Source: JAJEDW01 sp963555775 (GTDB taxonomy: Bacteria > Acidobacteriota > Terriglobia > 20CM-2-55-15). From it: 64,000 bases of DNA. The notes under the pieces were generated by a model. It was given only the letters and a program-made list of their open reading frames with translations, made no database searches and was not told the DNA's origin. Below are positions 1 to 8,788 of this stretch, one piece after another; position 1 is the first letter of the stretch, and each line of letters begins with the position of its first letter. The stretch covers positions 310,001-374,000 of the forward strand of contig CAUVWY020000009.1 of assembly GCA_963555775.3 (NCBI GenBank), given 5' to 3'. The translations under genes were made by a program, and so were the position numbers.

Positions 1-2
1 GT

Positions 3-995
3 GGCGCGCTGAGGGTCGGTCCGGAGAGTTCGGGTGCGGACCCTGGCCCCATCTGCTACGGGAAGGGAATCGAGCTGACCGTCACGGATGCGAACGTCAT
101 TCTGGGGCGGTTGCTTCCGCGATTCTTCCTGGGCGGGGCAATGAAACTGGCCACGGATCGAATCGCGCCGGCCCTTCGGAATCTGAAGTGGACGCGGGGG
201 TGGCCCAGTCCCGAAGAACTGGCCGAAGGCGTCATCGATGTGGTCAACAACAACATGGAACAGGCCATCCGCCTGATTTCGGTGGAACGCGGCCATGATG
301 TCCGCGATTTCACATTGGTGACCTTCGGCGGCGCCGGTGCGCTGCACGCCGCTACCCTGGCGTCCGGTTTGGGCATTCCTCGCGTGATTGTGCCACCGCA
401 TCCGGGGGCGTTGTCGGCGTTGGGTCTGCTTCTGGCCGATGCCCGGAAGGATTTTTCTCGATCGTTGACCGGGATGGAGGGTTCGGACTCCAATATCCGC
501 CGTGCCCTGGACGAATTGCACCGCGAAGGCGCCGCTCAGTTGCGTGACGAAGGATTCAAGCGGTCCGACATCGTCGTCATGGATTTTCTGGACGTTCGTT
601 ACCAGGGGCAGTCCTACGAATTGACCATTTCATATGGCCGCGACTGGGAAACCGCGTTCCACCGGACGCACGAGCAACGTTATGGCCATGCCGATCCGTC
701 GAATCCGGTGGAGGTTGTCAACGTGCGGACCGCGCTGCTTGGCAAGACACACAAGCCCGAAATCCCGCGTTCTCCTCGAACCCGGAGCGAAACCGTCCCG
801 GTTGCGCGCGAACGAATCTGGGCCGGCGGGCAGTGGACGATGACCGACGTGTATGACCGCCGGCAACTGGCGTGCGGCAACCTCATCGAGGGACCGGCCG
901 TCATCGGCGAGTACAGTTCGACCACGTTCGTGCCTCCGGATTTCCAGTGTGAGATCGACGGGTTCGGAAGCATGATCCTGACGAGGCGTCCATGA
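3..995 (+). CDS. hyuA: Hydantoinase/oxoprolinase family subunit A, C-terminal part (runs off window start)
   Basis: The frame is open from the window edge, so the 5' part of the gene is missing. The first visible residues give the family motif GPESSGADPGPICYG, followed by VTDAN and the FLGG segment that are standard for the ATP-dependent hydantoinase A/5-oxoprolinase family. About 330 residues are visible of a usual ~690. The family hydrolyses cyclic amides such as N-methylhydantoin, 5-oxoproline or related carboxylase substrates together with a B subunit; the substrate cannot be told here. Its stop codon overlaps the start of the B gene (ATGA at 992-995), which indicates translational coupling and one complex. 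Confidence 0.93.
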   Translation, partial: GALRVGPESSGADPGPICYGKGIELTVTDANVILGRLLPRFFLGGAMKLATDRIAPALRNLKWTRGWPSPEELAEGVIDVVNNNMEQAIRLISVERGHDVRDFTLVTFGGAGALHAATLASGLGIPRVIVPPHPGALSALGLLLADARKDFSRSLTGMEGSDSNIRRALDELHREGAAQLRDEGFKRSDIVVMDFLDVRYQGQSYELTISYGRDWETAFHRTHEQRYGHADPSNPVEVVNVRTALLGKTHKPEIPRSPRTRSETVPVARERIWAGGQWTMTDVYDRRQLACGNLIEGPAVIGEYSSTTFVPPDFQCEIDGFGSMILTRRP

Positions 996-2578
996 CGTTC
1001 GATCCGGTCAAACTCGAGATCTTCAAGAGCCTCTTCTCCTCCATTGCCGAAGAGATGGGCGCCACGCTGCGGCGCACTGCCTACTCCCCCAACATCAAGG
1101 AACGGCGGGACTATTCCACGGCGATCTTCGATGCCGACGGGCGGATGGTCGCGCAGGGGGACCACATGCCGGTGCACCTGGGTTCGATGCCGTTGTCGGT
1201 TGCGGCCGCGATCCGAAACCGGACGATCGATCCGGGAGACATGGTCGTCCTGAACGATCCGTACAACGGCGGAACCCATCTGCCCGACATCACGCTCGTA
1301 TCGGGCGTCTTCCTGAAGAAGAAGCTGCTGTTTTACGTCGCTTCGCGCGCGCACCATTCCGACGTCGGTGGCATGACGCCGGGTTCGATGCCCCTTGCCG
1401 AAGAGATTTATCAAGAGGGTCTCCGGATTCCGCCGGTCAAGCTGATGATTCGGGGTGAGATCAATCGCGATGTCTGGGATCTGGTTCTGGCCAACGTGCG
1501 GACCCCGGACGAACGCGACGGCGACCTGGCGGCGATGCTGGCCGCCAACCGGATTGGCGAGCGGCGTCTTCTGGAGATTGTACGGAAGTACGGTCTGGGC
1601 GAAGTCCGCGGCTACATCGACGAGTTGCTGGATTACACCGAACGAATGACGCGGCACGTGATCGACCGGATTCCCGATGGCATCTACGAAGCCCAGGACT
1701 TTCTGGACAATGACGGCATCACCAGCGCGCCGGTCCGGATCAAGGTCCGGATCACGATCCGCGGTTCCAGCGCGAAGGTGGATTTTTCGGGGTCCGACCC
1801 CCAGGTGCGCGGCAGCGTGAACGCGGTATATGCCATCACGGTGTCGGTGGTCTTTTACGTTTTCCGCACGCTGGTCGATGTGTCCATACCCTCGACTGAG
1901 GGCGGAATGCGGCCGCTGGAGGTGATCGCGCCGGAAGGGACCGTCGTCAACGCCCGGCTTCCGGGCGCGGTCTGCGGCGGCAACGTGGAGACCTCGCAGC
2001 GCATCGTCGATGTCCTGTACCGGTGTCTGGCGCCGGCAATGCCCGATCGGATTCCCGCGGCAAGCCAGGGCACGATGAACAACGTGACCTTTGGCGGTAC
2101 CGACCCGCGGAACGGGAAACCGTTCGCCTACTACGAGACGATTGCGGGGGGAATGGGGGCGCGCCCCGGAATCGATGGAATTTCGGGCGTTCACACCCAC
2201 ATGACGAATTCCATGAACACGCCCATCGAAGCGATGGAGGTGGCATATCCGGTTCGGATCGAACGCTACGCTTTACGATCCGGTTCCGGTGGAGAAGGCC
2301 GCTACCGGGGTGGCGAGGGCATTCATCGAGAAATCCGTTTTCTGACGCCCGTCGAGGTGACGCTGCTTTCCGATCGCCGCACCAGCGCGCCCTACGGTCT
2401 CCGGGGCGGGCGTTCGGGCGGCAGGGGTCGCAATCGGATCCTCCGCAAGGATGGACGGATCGAAGACTTCGAGTCCAAGTTCAAGACATCCGCCGATTCG
2501 GGCGACGTCCTGTCAATCGAGACACCGGGCGGGGGCGGATGGGGCCGTCCCCGGAAGAAAGCGAATCGGAAGACGTGA
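992..2578 (+). CDS. hyuB: Hydantoinase/oxoprolinase family subunit B
   Basis: The 528-residue product starts with DPVKLEIFKSLFSSIAEEMG, typical of the hydantoinase B/oxoprolinase B family, and carries the conserved NDPYNGGTHLPDITL segment at about residues 87-101 and a Gly-rich C-terminal end (TPGGGGWGRP). It is the cytoplasmic partner of subunit A in ATP-dependent cyclic amide hydrolysis. The start overlaps the preceding stop by four bases. Length fits the family. Substrate (hydantoin, oxoproline, or acetone/acetophenone carboxylase-like) is unresolved. Confidence 0.94.
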   Translation: MTFDPVKLEIFKSLFSSIAEEMGATLRRTAYSPNIKERRDYSTAIFDADGRMVAQGDHMPVHLGSMPLSVAAAIRNRTIDPGDMVVLNDPYNGGTHLPDITLVSGVFLKKKLLFYVASRAHHSDVGGMTPGSMPLAEEIYQEGLRIPPVKLMIRGEINRDVWDLVLANVRTPDERDGDLAAMLAANRIGERRLLEIVRKYGLGEVRGYIDELLDYTERMTRHVIDRIPDGIYEAQDFLDNDGITSAPVRIKVRITIRGSSAKVDFSGSDPQVRGSVNAVYAITVSVVFYVFRTLVDVSIPSTEGGMRPLEVIAPEGTVVNARLPGAVCGGNVETSQRIVDVLYRCLAPAMPDRIPAASQGTMNNVTFGGTDPRNGKPFAYYETIAGGMGARPGIDGISGVHTHMTNSMNTPIEAMEVAYPVRIERYALRSGSGGEGRYRGGEGIHREIRFLTPVEVTLLSDRRTSAPYGLRGGRSGGRGRNRILRKDGRIEDFESKFKTSADSGDVLSIETPGGGGWGRPRKKANRKT

Positions 2579-2620
2579 GCAGGGCGGGGCTTTCCCCCGT
2601 GTCTTCGAGTTGGCCGCGTT

Positions 2621-2699
2621 TCCTGTCCCGATGGAAACTTGTCCCGTCCCATGGATAGCCGGCTTGACGTTGGCCATGGGACAGGACGGGGGACAGGAC
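2621..2699. repeat. Long imperfect hairpin between convergent genes
   Basis: Inverted arms GTCCCATGG (2646-2654) and CCATGGGAC (2674-2682) lie inside a wider dyad made of TCCTGTCCC at the left and GGGGGACAGGA at the right. It sits between the hyuB stop and the stop of the minus-strand gene, so it may end transcription from both sides. No T-run follows. The GGGACAGGAC word recurs at 35860-35871. Confidence 0.55.
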
Positions 2700-2719
2700 G
2701 CCAGGTTCCAACCGCCCCA

Positions 2720-3454
2720 CTAATCTCTGCAGGGCATCTGTGACGTAGATCCGAAAGGACTCGAGCAGAGGGGGAGAGTGAGATTTCGGAGCTCCTGCAG
2801 GAGTTCCTGATTCCTGTCGACTTCTAGGTGAAGATGGCCCAGGTTCTCGGTCAACGTTGCACCTCCACCTGCGATACCGGTAAGGACACGGCCTTCCGCA
2901 CCGGTTATACCGGTGAAGATACGGGTTTCCGACCCGTCGATACCGGCAAGGATATCGGTTCTGGACCCGTCGATACCGGCAAGGATATCGGTTCTGGACC
3001 CGTCGATACCGGCAAGGATATCGGTTCTGGACCCGTCGATACCGGCAAGGATATCGGTTCTGGACCCGTCGATACCGCCGAGTATACGGGTTCTCGAATC
3101 GAGAACGTCGTTGCGCAGGGCACCGAATCGTTGATCGAACCGCCCCATTTCGGAGCGGATCGCGGCACGGTTACTGTAGTAATTCACGACACCGGTAAGC
3201 GCCTTGTCACCTGCGTAAGCCAACCCCATCAGTAATTTCTTGCCAGCGCTTAGAGGCCGGGTCGCCTCTTCGAATTGAGCTTGCCACAGATCGCGGTCTG
3301 CAGCGTATTGTTGCCGTAGTTCTTCCGCCTGGAGATTGTACTCCGCCATTGCCTCGCGCCACGCCTCCACGCCCGCGTTCGGGTTGTCCGCCTGCCCGAA
3401 CAGCGGGCAGCCAACAAACAGAATAACGACCAGTAATGCACCAAAGACTTTCAT
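2720..3454 (-). CDS. Secreted coiled-coil protein with tandem 11-residue repeats
   Basis: The start chosen is the ATG at 3454, which has AAGGGGAA just upstream and opens a signal sequence MKVFGALLVVILFVGCPLFGQ; the cysteine could be a poor lipobox. The frame is open further upstream but lacks protein character. The mature part (about 220 residues) has a helical region (AMAEYNLQAEELRQQYAAD), then an array of 11-residue units of the type GIDGSRTDILA, four of them identical, with degenerate units on each side, and a further helix (VDRNQELLQELRNL). An 11-residue period is typical of right-handed coiled-coil stalks. No enzyme domain is recognised; a structural or adhesive envelope role is inferred. 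Confidence 0.75.
   Translation of the reverse strand: MKVFGALLVVILFVGCPLFGQADNPNAGVEAWREAMAEYNLQAEELRQQYAADRDLWQAQFEEATRPLSAGKKLLMGLAYAGDKALTGVVNYYSNRAAIRSEMGRFDQRFGALRNDVLDSRTRILGGIDGSRTDILAGIDGSRTDILAGIDGSRTDILAGIDGSRTDILAGIDGSETRIFTGITGAEGRVLTGIAGGGATLTENLGHLHLEVDRNQELLQELRNLTLPLCSSPFGSTSQMPCRD
2898..3095. repeat. 33-bp tandem repeat inside the coiled-coil gene
   Basis: Four identical 33-bp copies begin at 2931, 2964, 2997 and 3030; degenerate copies lie at 2898 and 3063. Each copy encodes one 11-residue unit on the minus strand. Identity at synonymous sites shows recent expansion or gene conversion. Confidence 0.95.
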
Positions 3455-3902
3455 TGCGATTCCCCTTGTGATTGCCCCGGTACCTGCGATCATGGGTATG
3501 GTATCCGGGCGTCTTGTTTGAAGTTGCGAATGCTCGCAGTTCTTGAATGATCTTTCGGATTTGAATGCTTCTCGGTTTTTCGAGAGCCGCGATGATCTGG
3601 AGGTCCGCTCGACGGGCACGATGCGGACCGCGATCGGCGCTCCCGTTACCGCCGGAACAATAACCGTGGAAACTACACGGTCAGCCGCTTCAGGCACCAT
3701 GCGTTCCAACTCCGTTCAGGCCGCTCCCTTTCCTGATTCTCCGATCCTCTTTTGGCCGCGCCAGCGAGCCGGAACAACGGACTCGTCCCGTTCAGAATCC
3801 CACATCGACGCCTCCGGATGCAAGGCACGTCGGGGTTCGGCGAACTCCGAAACCAGTCATTTCAGCATTCGGTGAAAACCTCAATGCTTCGCACCCACGA
3901 AG
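3455..3902. other. Intergenic region, no gene seen
   Basis: This 448-bp stretch lies upstream of the coiled-coil gene and downstream of the M16 peptidase gene, both on the minus strand. Open frames here have no recognisable protein features. It should hold the promoter of the coiled-coil gene, but no clear -35/-10 pair was found. Confidence 0.5.
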
Positions 3903-6737
3903 TCACTCGTTCGCGATCTGTGTCGGTTCGCCCAGGCCCAACTGCCGCAGCCGCGGAAGCTGCGTCTCGGCGTCTCCGACCACCACGAACGCCATGCGGG
4001 ACGGATCGATATGGTCTTGGATCAGCTCTCTGATGCGGTCGAGCGTCATGTCGCACACAATCTGTTCCCGTTGCCGGACGTAGTCGAACGGAAGATTCAA
4101 CAAGCTGATGTTCTGGAGCATGCCGATCTGGTTTCCGAGAGTCTCGAACGCGCGTGCGTTGCTCCGCACCAGATAACTCGCGGTGGCTTCCAAATCCTCT
4201 TCATCGTAGGTGTCGCCGTATTCGGTCAGGATCCGGTTGACGATCTCCACCGATTCCATTGTGACGTTTGAGCGGACGCTGGTCGAGACCGAGAATGGCC
4301 CGGGAATATCGCTGCCCGAAAACCCGGAGCCCGCCCCGTAGGTATAACCCCGCTGTTCGCGCAGGACCTGATTGAGTCGCGAGGTAAACGTTCCGCCCAG
4401 ACGCAAATTGGCTACAGTCGCCGGATAAAAATCCGGATCGGTCTGCGCCAGGGCCATCGCGCCAACCCGAATCACGGACTGGCTCGAACCGGGAACGTCC
4501 ACGAAATATATGCGGGCTTCGCTGAGCAATTCGGGAAGCGCGAACTCCGGAATCGTGACGTCGCGTCCATCCCATCTTTCTTCCAGACTGGCCAGGGATG
4601 CCATCGCTTCGGTTTCGGAGATGTCTCCCACGATGTGGATGCTGGACACCGACGGTGAAACGTTCGTGTCGTAATAGGCGCGCAGATCGTCCGTGGCGAT
4701 GGCATTCACGGTTTCGATCGCTCCCCGCCGGTTGACGGACAGGATATGCCGGGGTCCGTAAAGAATCCGATTGAACGTGTTCGACGATATCGAGTTCGGG
4801 TCCGCGGCCTGCTGCCGCAGGATATTGATCGTTCGGTCCCTGATGCGCTCGAACTCCGTTTCGTCCCACCGCGGCTCCAGCAGAATCTCTTCGGCCAACT
4901 CCATTGTGGCAGCGTAGTTTCGTCTCAGCGTGGTGCCCGAAACCGTCAGACTTTCACGACCGGCAGAAACATTGATCGACGAACCCAGCGCGTCGATCGC
5001 TTCTTCAAGTTCTTCGGGAGTCCGTGTGGCCGTCCCCTCTGTCATTAATTCGGCCATCAGGTTCGCAACGCCCACCTTGTCGGGATCGTCCAGGAGTTGG
5101 CCCCCCAACATACGAATTGAAAACCGTACAAGCGGCAATTCGGAATTGAGGATGCCGAACACCCGGGCGCCGTTGGACAGTTCCGCGGTCCATATTTCAG
5201 GGGAGGGAAGCGACGACGCGTTTCCGAACGGAGGTTCGACGGACCGGTCGAACGACGATGGGGTGGACTCGATGTTTCTCGCCGCCGGCCGGATGAGTTC
5301 GCCTTCGGCGCCATCCACGATCGGTTCGATCGCAATCGCGGCTGGTGCCGATTCGGCCAACATCAATTCGGTTTGACCGCGGGGGACGAAGCTCGTGGCA
5401 ACGTAGTGCCGGTCGTCGATGTACCGGTCATAGACCCGCATCACATCTTCCGGAGTCACGGCGAGCATCCGGGCGACATCTTCTTCGATGTATCCGGGAG
5501 AGCCCGCGAAAATGTTGTATTGGGCCATTTCGAACGCCTTGCCCAGCACACTGGAAATACCGTTGTAGAAACCGGTTTCACGGCCGGCTTTCACGCGGTC
5601 CAGATCCGCTGGAGTGAACCCTTCATCTTCGAAACGCTGGAAAGCGGTTTCCACGCCGCGGTGAACATCGGTCAGGTCGATACCGTCGAAACCGCGAATC
5701 GCAATCGCCATCTCCCCCGCCAGTTCCGATACCCTGGGATACATGTTGACCGACGGGGCGAGCTTCTGTTCTTCAACGATCACCTGGTACAGCGGGGCCT
5801 TCTTTCCTTCCGACAGGAGTGCGGCCAGCATATCGAGCGCATACGAGTCCTCATGGTAGATGTGGACGGTCGGCCAACCGAGCGTCAGCTCGGGAAGACT
5901 TGCGAAGTTATCCTCGTGAAAGAGCCGCTTCGAGTCTGGTAGTTCGACCGGTTCGACTTCGAGTGTTGCTGGCAAGTCTCTCGATGGGATTTCGCCAAAA
6001 TATTTTTCGATCCATTCCATGGTCCGGTCGACATCGAAATCGCCAGCCACCACGAGCGTGGCGTTGTTGGGTGCGTACCAGGCGTCATGGAATTGGTGCA
6101 CGTCGTCCAGCGTCGCGCTGTCCAGATCCGCCAGGGATCCGATGACCTGCCAGGAATACGGATGGCTTTCCGGATAAAGGTGTTCGCCGATGACGGTACT
6201 CGTGTGTCCGTAGGGACGGTTGTCGTAGCTCTGGCGTTTCTCGTTCTTGACCACCTGCTTTTCCTTGGCGATCGTATCTTCGGTCACGGTGTTGATAAAG
6301 AAGCCCATCTTGTCGGCCTCCGCCCAGAGCACCTTTTCGAGGCCGTCGTTCGGAACGACCTGGAAGTAGTTCGTGCGATCGCGGTTGGTCGAGCCGTTCA
6401 GGGTTCCGCCTAGCTTGTCGATCAGAATGTCGAGCCCGCCCGGACCCAGGTTTTCCGAATCGAGGAACATGAGATGCTCGAACAGGTGAGCGAACCCCGT
6501 CTTGCCGGGCCGCTCGCGCGCAGAGCCGACGTGGTACGTCATTGCGACGGCCGCGATCGGGTCGGATCGATCGATGTGCAGGACGACCTCGAGGCCGTTG
6601 TCGAGCGTGTACTTTTGGTACTCGATCGAGAATGGCGCGGTGGCGCCGGGCGTCATTGCGGCGTCGGGCGCACAGGCCATCAGAAGAACGCCCGACAGCA
6701 CAATGGACAGTTCCAGGCGGTGACGGTTTGCGGTCAT
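3903..6737 (-). CDS. M16 family zinc peptidase lipoprotein (two-half insulinase type)
   Basis: The 944-residue product has a lipoprotein signal (LSGVLLMAC) and the inverted zinc motif HLFEH at about residues 84-88, with a downstream glutamate region near 160, followed by a second, catalytically silent M16 half, as in pitrilysin-type and PqqL-like peptidases. It probably degrades peptides at the envelope. The ATG at 6737 is preferred over an in-frame TTG six bases upstream because TGGAG lies seven bases before it. It follows the DUF4159 gene by 31 bp on the same strand, so the two may be cotranscribed. Confidence 0.92.
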   Translation of the reverse strand: MTANRHRLELSIVLSGVLLMACAPDAAMTPGATAPFSIEYQKYTLDNGLEVVLHIDRSDPIAAVAMTYHVGSARERPGKTGFAHLFEHLMFLDSENLGPGGLDILIDKLGGTLNGSTNRDRTNYFQVVPNDGLEKVLWAEADKMGFFINTVTEDTIAKEKQVVKNEKRQSYDNRPYGHTSTVIGEHLYPESHPYSWQVIGSLADLDSATLDDVHQFHDAWYAPNNATLVVAGDFDVDRTMEWIEKYFGEIPSRDLPATLEVEPVELPDSKRLFHEDNFASLPELTLGWPTVHIYHEDSYALDMLAALLSEGKKAPLYQVIVEEQKLAPSVNMYPRVSELAGEMAIAIRGFDGIDLTDVHRGVETAFQRFEDEGFTPADLDRVKAGRETGFYNGISSVLGKAFEMAQYNIFAGSPGYIEEDVARMLAVTPEDVMRVYDRYIDDRHYVATSFVPRGQTELMLAESAPAAIAIEPIVDGAEGELIRPAARNIESTPSSFDRSVEPPFGNASSLPSPEIWTAELSNGARVFGILNSELPLVRFSIRMLGGQLLDDPDKVGVANLMAELMTEGTATRTPEELEEAIDALGSSINVSAGRESLTVSGTTLRRNYAATMELAEEILLEPRWDETEFERIRDRTINILRQQAADPNSISSNTFNRILYGPRHILSVNRRGAIETVNAIATDDLRAYYDTNVSPSVSSIHIVGDISETEAMASLASLEERWDGRDVTIPEFALPELLSEARIYFVDVPGSSQSVIRVGAMALAQTDPDFYPATVANLRLGGTFTSRLNQVLREQRGYTYGAGSGFSGSDIPGPFSVSTSVRSNVTMESVEIVNRILTEYGDTYDEEDLEATASYLVRSNARAFETLGNQIGMLQNISLLNLPFDYVRQREQIVCDMTLDRIRELIQDHIDPSRMAFVVVGDAETQLPRLRQLGLGEPTQIANE

Positions 6738-6768
6738 GAACAAACTCCAGTGGGGATGCGGTCCGGTC

Positions 6769-7527
6769 TCAGTGCGTCATTGCGAAAACGACGAAATTGA
6801 TGCCCATGCGAAAGGCTTCGGTGGAGGGTTCCAAAGGATACCGTGCCTGGTCGATCCAATCCCAGAAATTGGCCAGATCGTTGTTCCAGAGTGCGATCAT
6901 CGCCAGGTCGCCGTCCTTGTTCAGGAGTCCGTAGTATTCAGGTCGGCCGCCGGTCACGTACGGTGCAAAAATCTCGAGAGATTCCGTGTCATAGAACGAA
7001 TGGAATGCCGGGTGACTGACCCCGATGGGAATGAGTTCACGGTCCGGAAACGCCAGGCGGACTTGGTTCCTGAGGTTAAGGATATGATCGCCGTCGAAAT
7101 CGTCGACCACGATGAATCCCCCGCGGTCGACGTACTGCCTGAAGTTTTCCACCTCGACTTCGGTCATGTCCATCTCGCCCGGTTCTGAGACATAGGCGAA
7201 GGGATAGTCGAAAACTTCATCGCTTCCGAGTTCCACGATCCGGTAGGACATGCGGTCGACGTCCACTCCGGTGGCTTCGGACAGGAGCTGATTCAGGTGC
7301 TGCTCCGAAGACGGGTAGTTGTGAGTCCATCCCGTGTGCCCGATGCGGCCGTTGGTATTGAAACTCCAGCGCGCCGCAATGAACTCGGTTGGCGGTGGAT
7401 CGTTTTTCCGGATGATGACGCGTCTTCCAAAGCCGAACTGGCCGTATAGCGCACCGGAAACAGCGAGGACGGCCAAGAGCGATCCCGCCAGTATCCATCG
7501 TATCCGGTATCTGGTTCCCTTTGTCAT
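6769..7527 (-). CDS. DUF4159 domain protein
   Basis: The 252-residue product has an N-terminal membrane anchor or signal (about residues 10-30) and then a DUF4159 domain, shown by the YPSSEQHLNQLL, GGFIVVDDFDGD and FHSFYD segments. Such proteins often sit near peptidases or von Willebrand-type proteins; their biochemical role is unknown. The ATG at 7527 opens the anchor directly. It lies just upstream of the M16 peptidase gene on the same strand. The 150 bp before it carry short GC-rich repeats (GGTTTGACGCCG, GCGGGGTC) with no gene. Confidence 0.85.
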   Translation of the reverse strand: MTKGTRYRIRWILAGSLLAVLAVSGALYGQFGFGRRVIIRKNDPPPTEFIAARWSFNTNGRIGHTGWTHNYPSSEQHLNQLLSEATGVDVDRMSYRIVELGSDEVFDYPFAYVSEPGEMDMTEVEVENFRQYVDRGGFIVVDDFDGDHILNLRNQVRLAFPDRELIPIGVSHPAFHSFYDTESLEIFAPYVTGGRPEYYGLLNKDGDLAMIALWNNDLANFWDWIDQARYPLEPSTEAFRMGINFVVFAMTH

Positions 7528-7679
7528 CGGTTCCCGTCCAGCATATCGCGGTCCGGTCCGTGGTGGGAATGGTTTGACGCCGCGTCGCCAAACCTCGCGA
7601 GGTTTGACGCCGGCTCGCGGGGTCTGCCGCCTGCTTGCGGGGTCGGCCGCCCGGTTGCCAGAGCATTTTCAACGATCGT

Positions 7680-8057
7680 CTAGTGATCGTCGGCAACCTG
7701 ATCCAGGTAAAACACGTTCCCGTCCGGATCCGAGAACAGTGCCAGGCGTCCGCCCCAGGGTTGATCGGCCGGTTCCAGGGGGAATTGCACGCCCTGGTCC
7801 CGAAGCGAGGAGAAAATGGGATCGATCGCGGGCGCTGTGAACGCGATGCCGGTTTGCCCGCCTACAAGCTCGGAGAAGTTGTCGGCGCCAGGTCTGACAA
7901 CTGAAATGCCGATGCGAATCGTGCCGCCGTCAAAGCTCGCATACCCGAAGCCGTCGTCCCGCATCAACAACTTCAGTCCGAGAACGTCGCGATATAAACG
8001 GACGGCACGTTCGATGTCGGAGACGTAAATGTTGGCGTAACCAATCTTGAGATTCAT
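7680..8057 (-). CDS. VOC (glyoxalase/bleomycin-resistance fold) family protein
   Basis: The 125-residue single-domain protein starts with IGYANIYVSDIERAVRLYRD and ends with ALFSDPDGNVFYLDQV, the two ends of a VOC half-barrel pair. Members bind a metal and act on small molecules as lyases, dioxygenases or resistance proteins; substrate not predictable. ATG at 8057 has GAGG seven bases upstream. An unusual array of four dyad sequences lies directly upstream (8076-8180) and may regulate it. Confidence 0.9.
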   Translation of the reverse strand: MNLKIGYANIYVSDIERAVRLYRDVLGLKLLMRDDGFGYASFDGGTIRIGISVVRPGADNFSELVGGQTGIAFTAPAIDPIFSSLRDQGVQFPLEPADQPWGGRLALFSDPDGNVFYLDQVADDH

Positions 8058-8075
8058 GGTTGGTCCTCATTTCAA

Positions 8076-8180
8076 GCGATTCAATGGAATCGCTCCGAGT
8101 TAAGGCGATTCCACTGAATCGCTCCGAATTAAAGCGATTCAATCGAATCGATTTGAACTACACGATTCAATCGAATCGTG
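8076..8180. promoter_or_regulatory. Four tandem dyads (CGATTC-N4-GAATCG type), possible operator array
   Basis: Dyads lie at 8076-8093, 8105-8122, 8134-8150 and 8161-8180. All share arms CGATTC/GAATCG (with CCAC or AATC-type centres) and repeat every 28-29 bp, together with a linker CTCCGARTTAA. The last one has longer arms CACGATTC/GAATCGTG. They lie between the YdeI-like gene's stop and the VOC gene's start. Even spacing near three helical turns and symmetrical arms suggest a regulator-binding array, but this is inference. Confidence 0.6.
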
Positions 8181-8185
8181 TGAGC

Positions 8186-8749
8186 TCACTTCAAACCCAG
8201 CTTCTTTCCCTCACCCAAGAGCTTGACGGATTCTCGGATGCGCTTCTCCCGTGTTTCCGCGCGCTTGGCGGTGTGGATCCAGCCGACGAAATTTCGGCGT
8301 TCACCCGGGGCCAATTGATTGAAAAACTTCCACGCTTTCGGATCGGCCTTGAAAGCGCGGGCGATGTAGTCGGGCAATTCGGCGGGTATCGATGGAGGCG
8401 GAGTGTATTTCTTGCCGGTGGGAGCGGCCTTTTCGCCGGCCGTCGCCAACAGGCCCTGGGCCTTCAATTGAGCGTAGAGCTTGCGGTTGTTATCCGACCA
8501 GATACTGCCGCTTCTGCGCGGCGTGATCTTGCGAAGGTACCGGTCATCGTCCAGCCGCCGAACCAGACTGTCGATCCAGCCAAAACAGATTGCCTCCCCG
8601 ACAATCTCCTCGTAGGTGGGGCCGGGGACACCGGTGTGTTTCTTGAAGCAGACCAACCAGATGTCGGGGCTCGTCTTGTGGTTTTTCTCGAGCCACCCCC
8701 GCCAGGCTCGACGGCTCTCGATCTCGACGGTTCTCAGGTCATCGGCCAC
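8186..8749 (-). CDS. YdeI/OmpD-associated family protein
   Basis: The 187-residue product has the family's central block (YEEIVGEAICFGWIDSLVRR, then RKITPRRSGSIWSDNN) and the C-terminal helical end rich in Lys (WIHTAKRAETREKRIRESV). The family is cytoplasmic, found widely beside small-molecule-modifying enzymes, and has been linked to peptide/bacteriocin protection; function is not settled. Length fits. ATG at 8749 begins MADDLRTVEI. The gene reads in the same direction as clpP upstream. Confidence 0.88.
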   Translation of the reverse strand: MADDLRTVEIESRRAWRGWLEKNHKTSPDIWLVCFKKHTGVPGPTYEEIVGEAICFGWIDSLVRRLDDDRYLRKITPRRSGSIWSDNNRKLYAQLKAQGLLATAGEKAAPTGKKYTPPPSIPAELPDYIARAFKADPKAWKFFNQLAPGERRNFVGWIHTAKRAETREKRIRESVKLLGEGKKLGLK

Positions 8750-8788
8750 GACCCGATCCTCATCGCTCGCCGAACGCCGTGGACACGG

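Noticed and set aside
680..2200. Long open frame antisense to hyuB
   Set aside because: Opposite to a clear family gene; its translation has no family features and reflects GC-rich codon bias.
2898..3095. 33-bp repeats as a possible CRISPR array
   Set aside because: Repeats are contiguous without spacers, keep the reading frame and encode an 11-residue protein unit.
8076..8180. Four dyads as a small CRISPR array
   Set aside because: The intervals are only about 11 bp and partly conserved, the dyads are not identical, and no cas gene is near.
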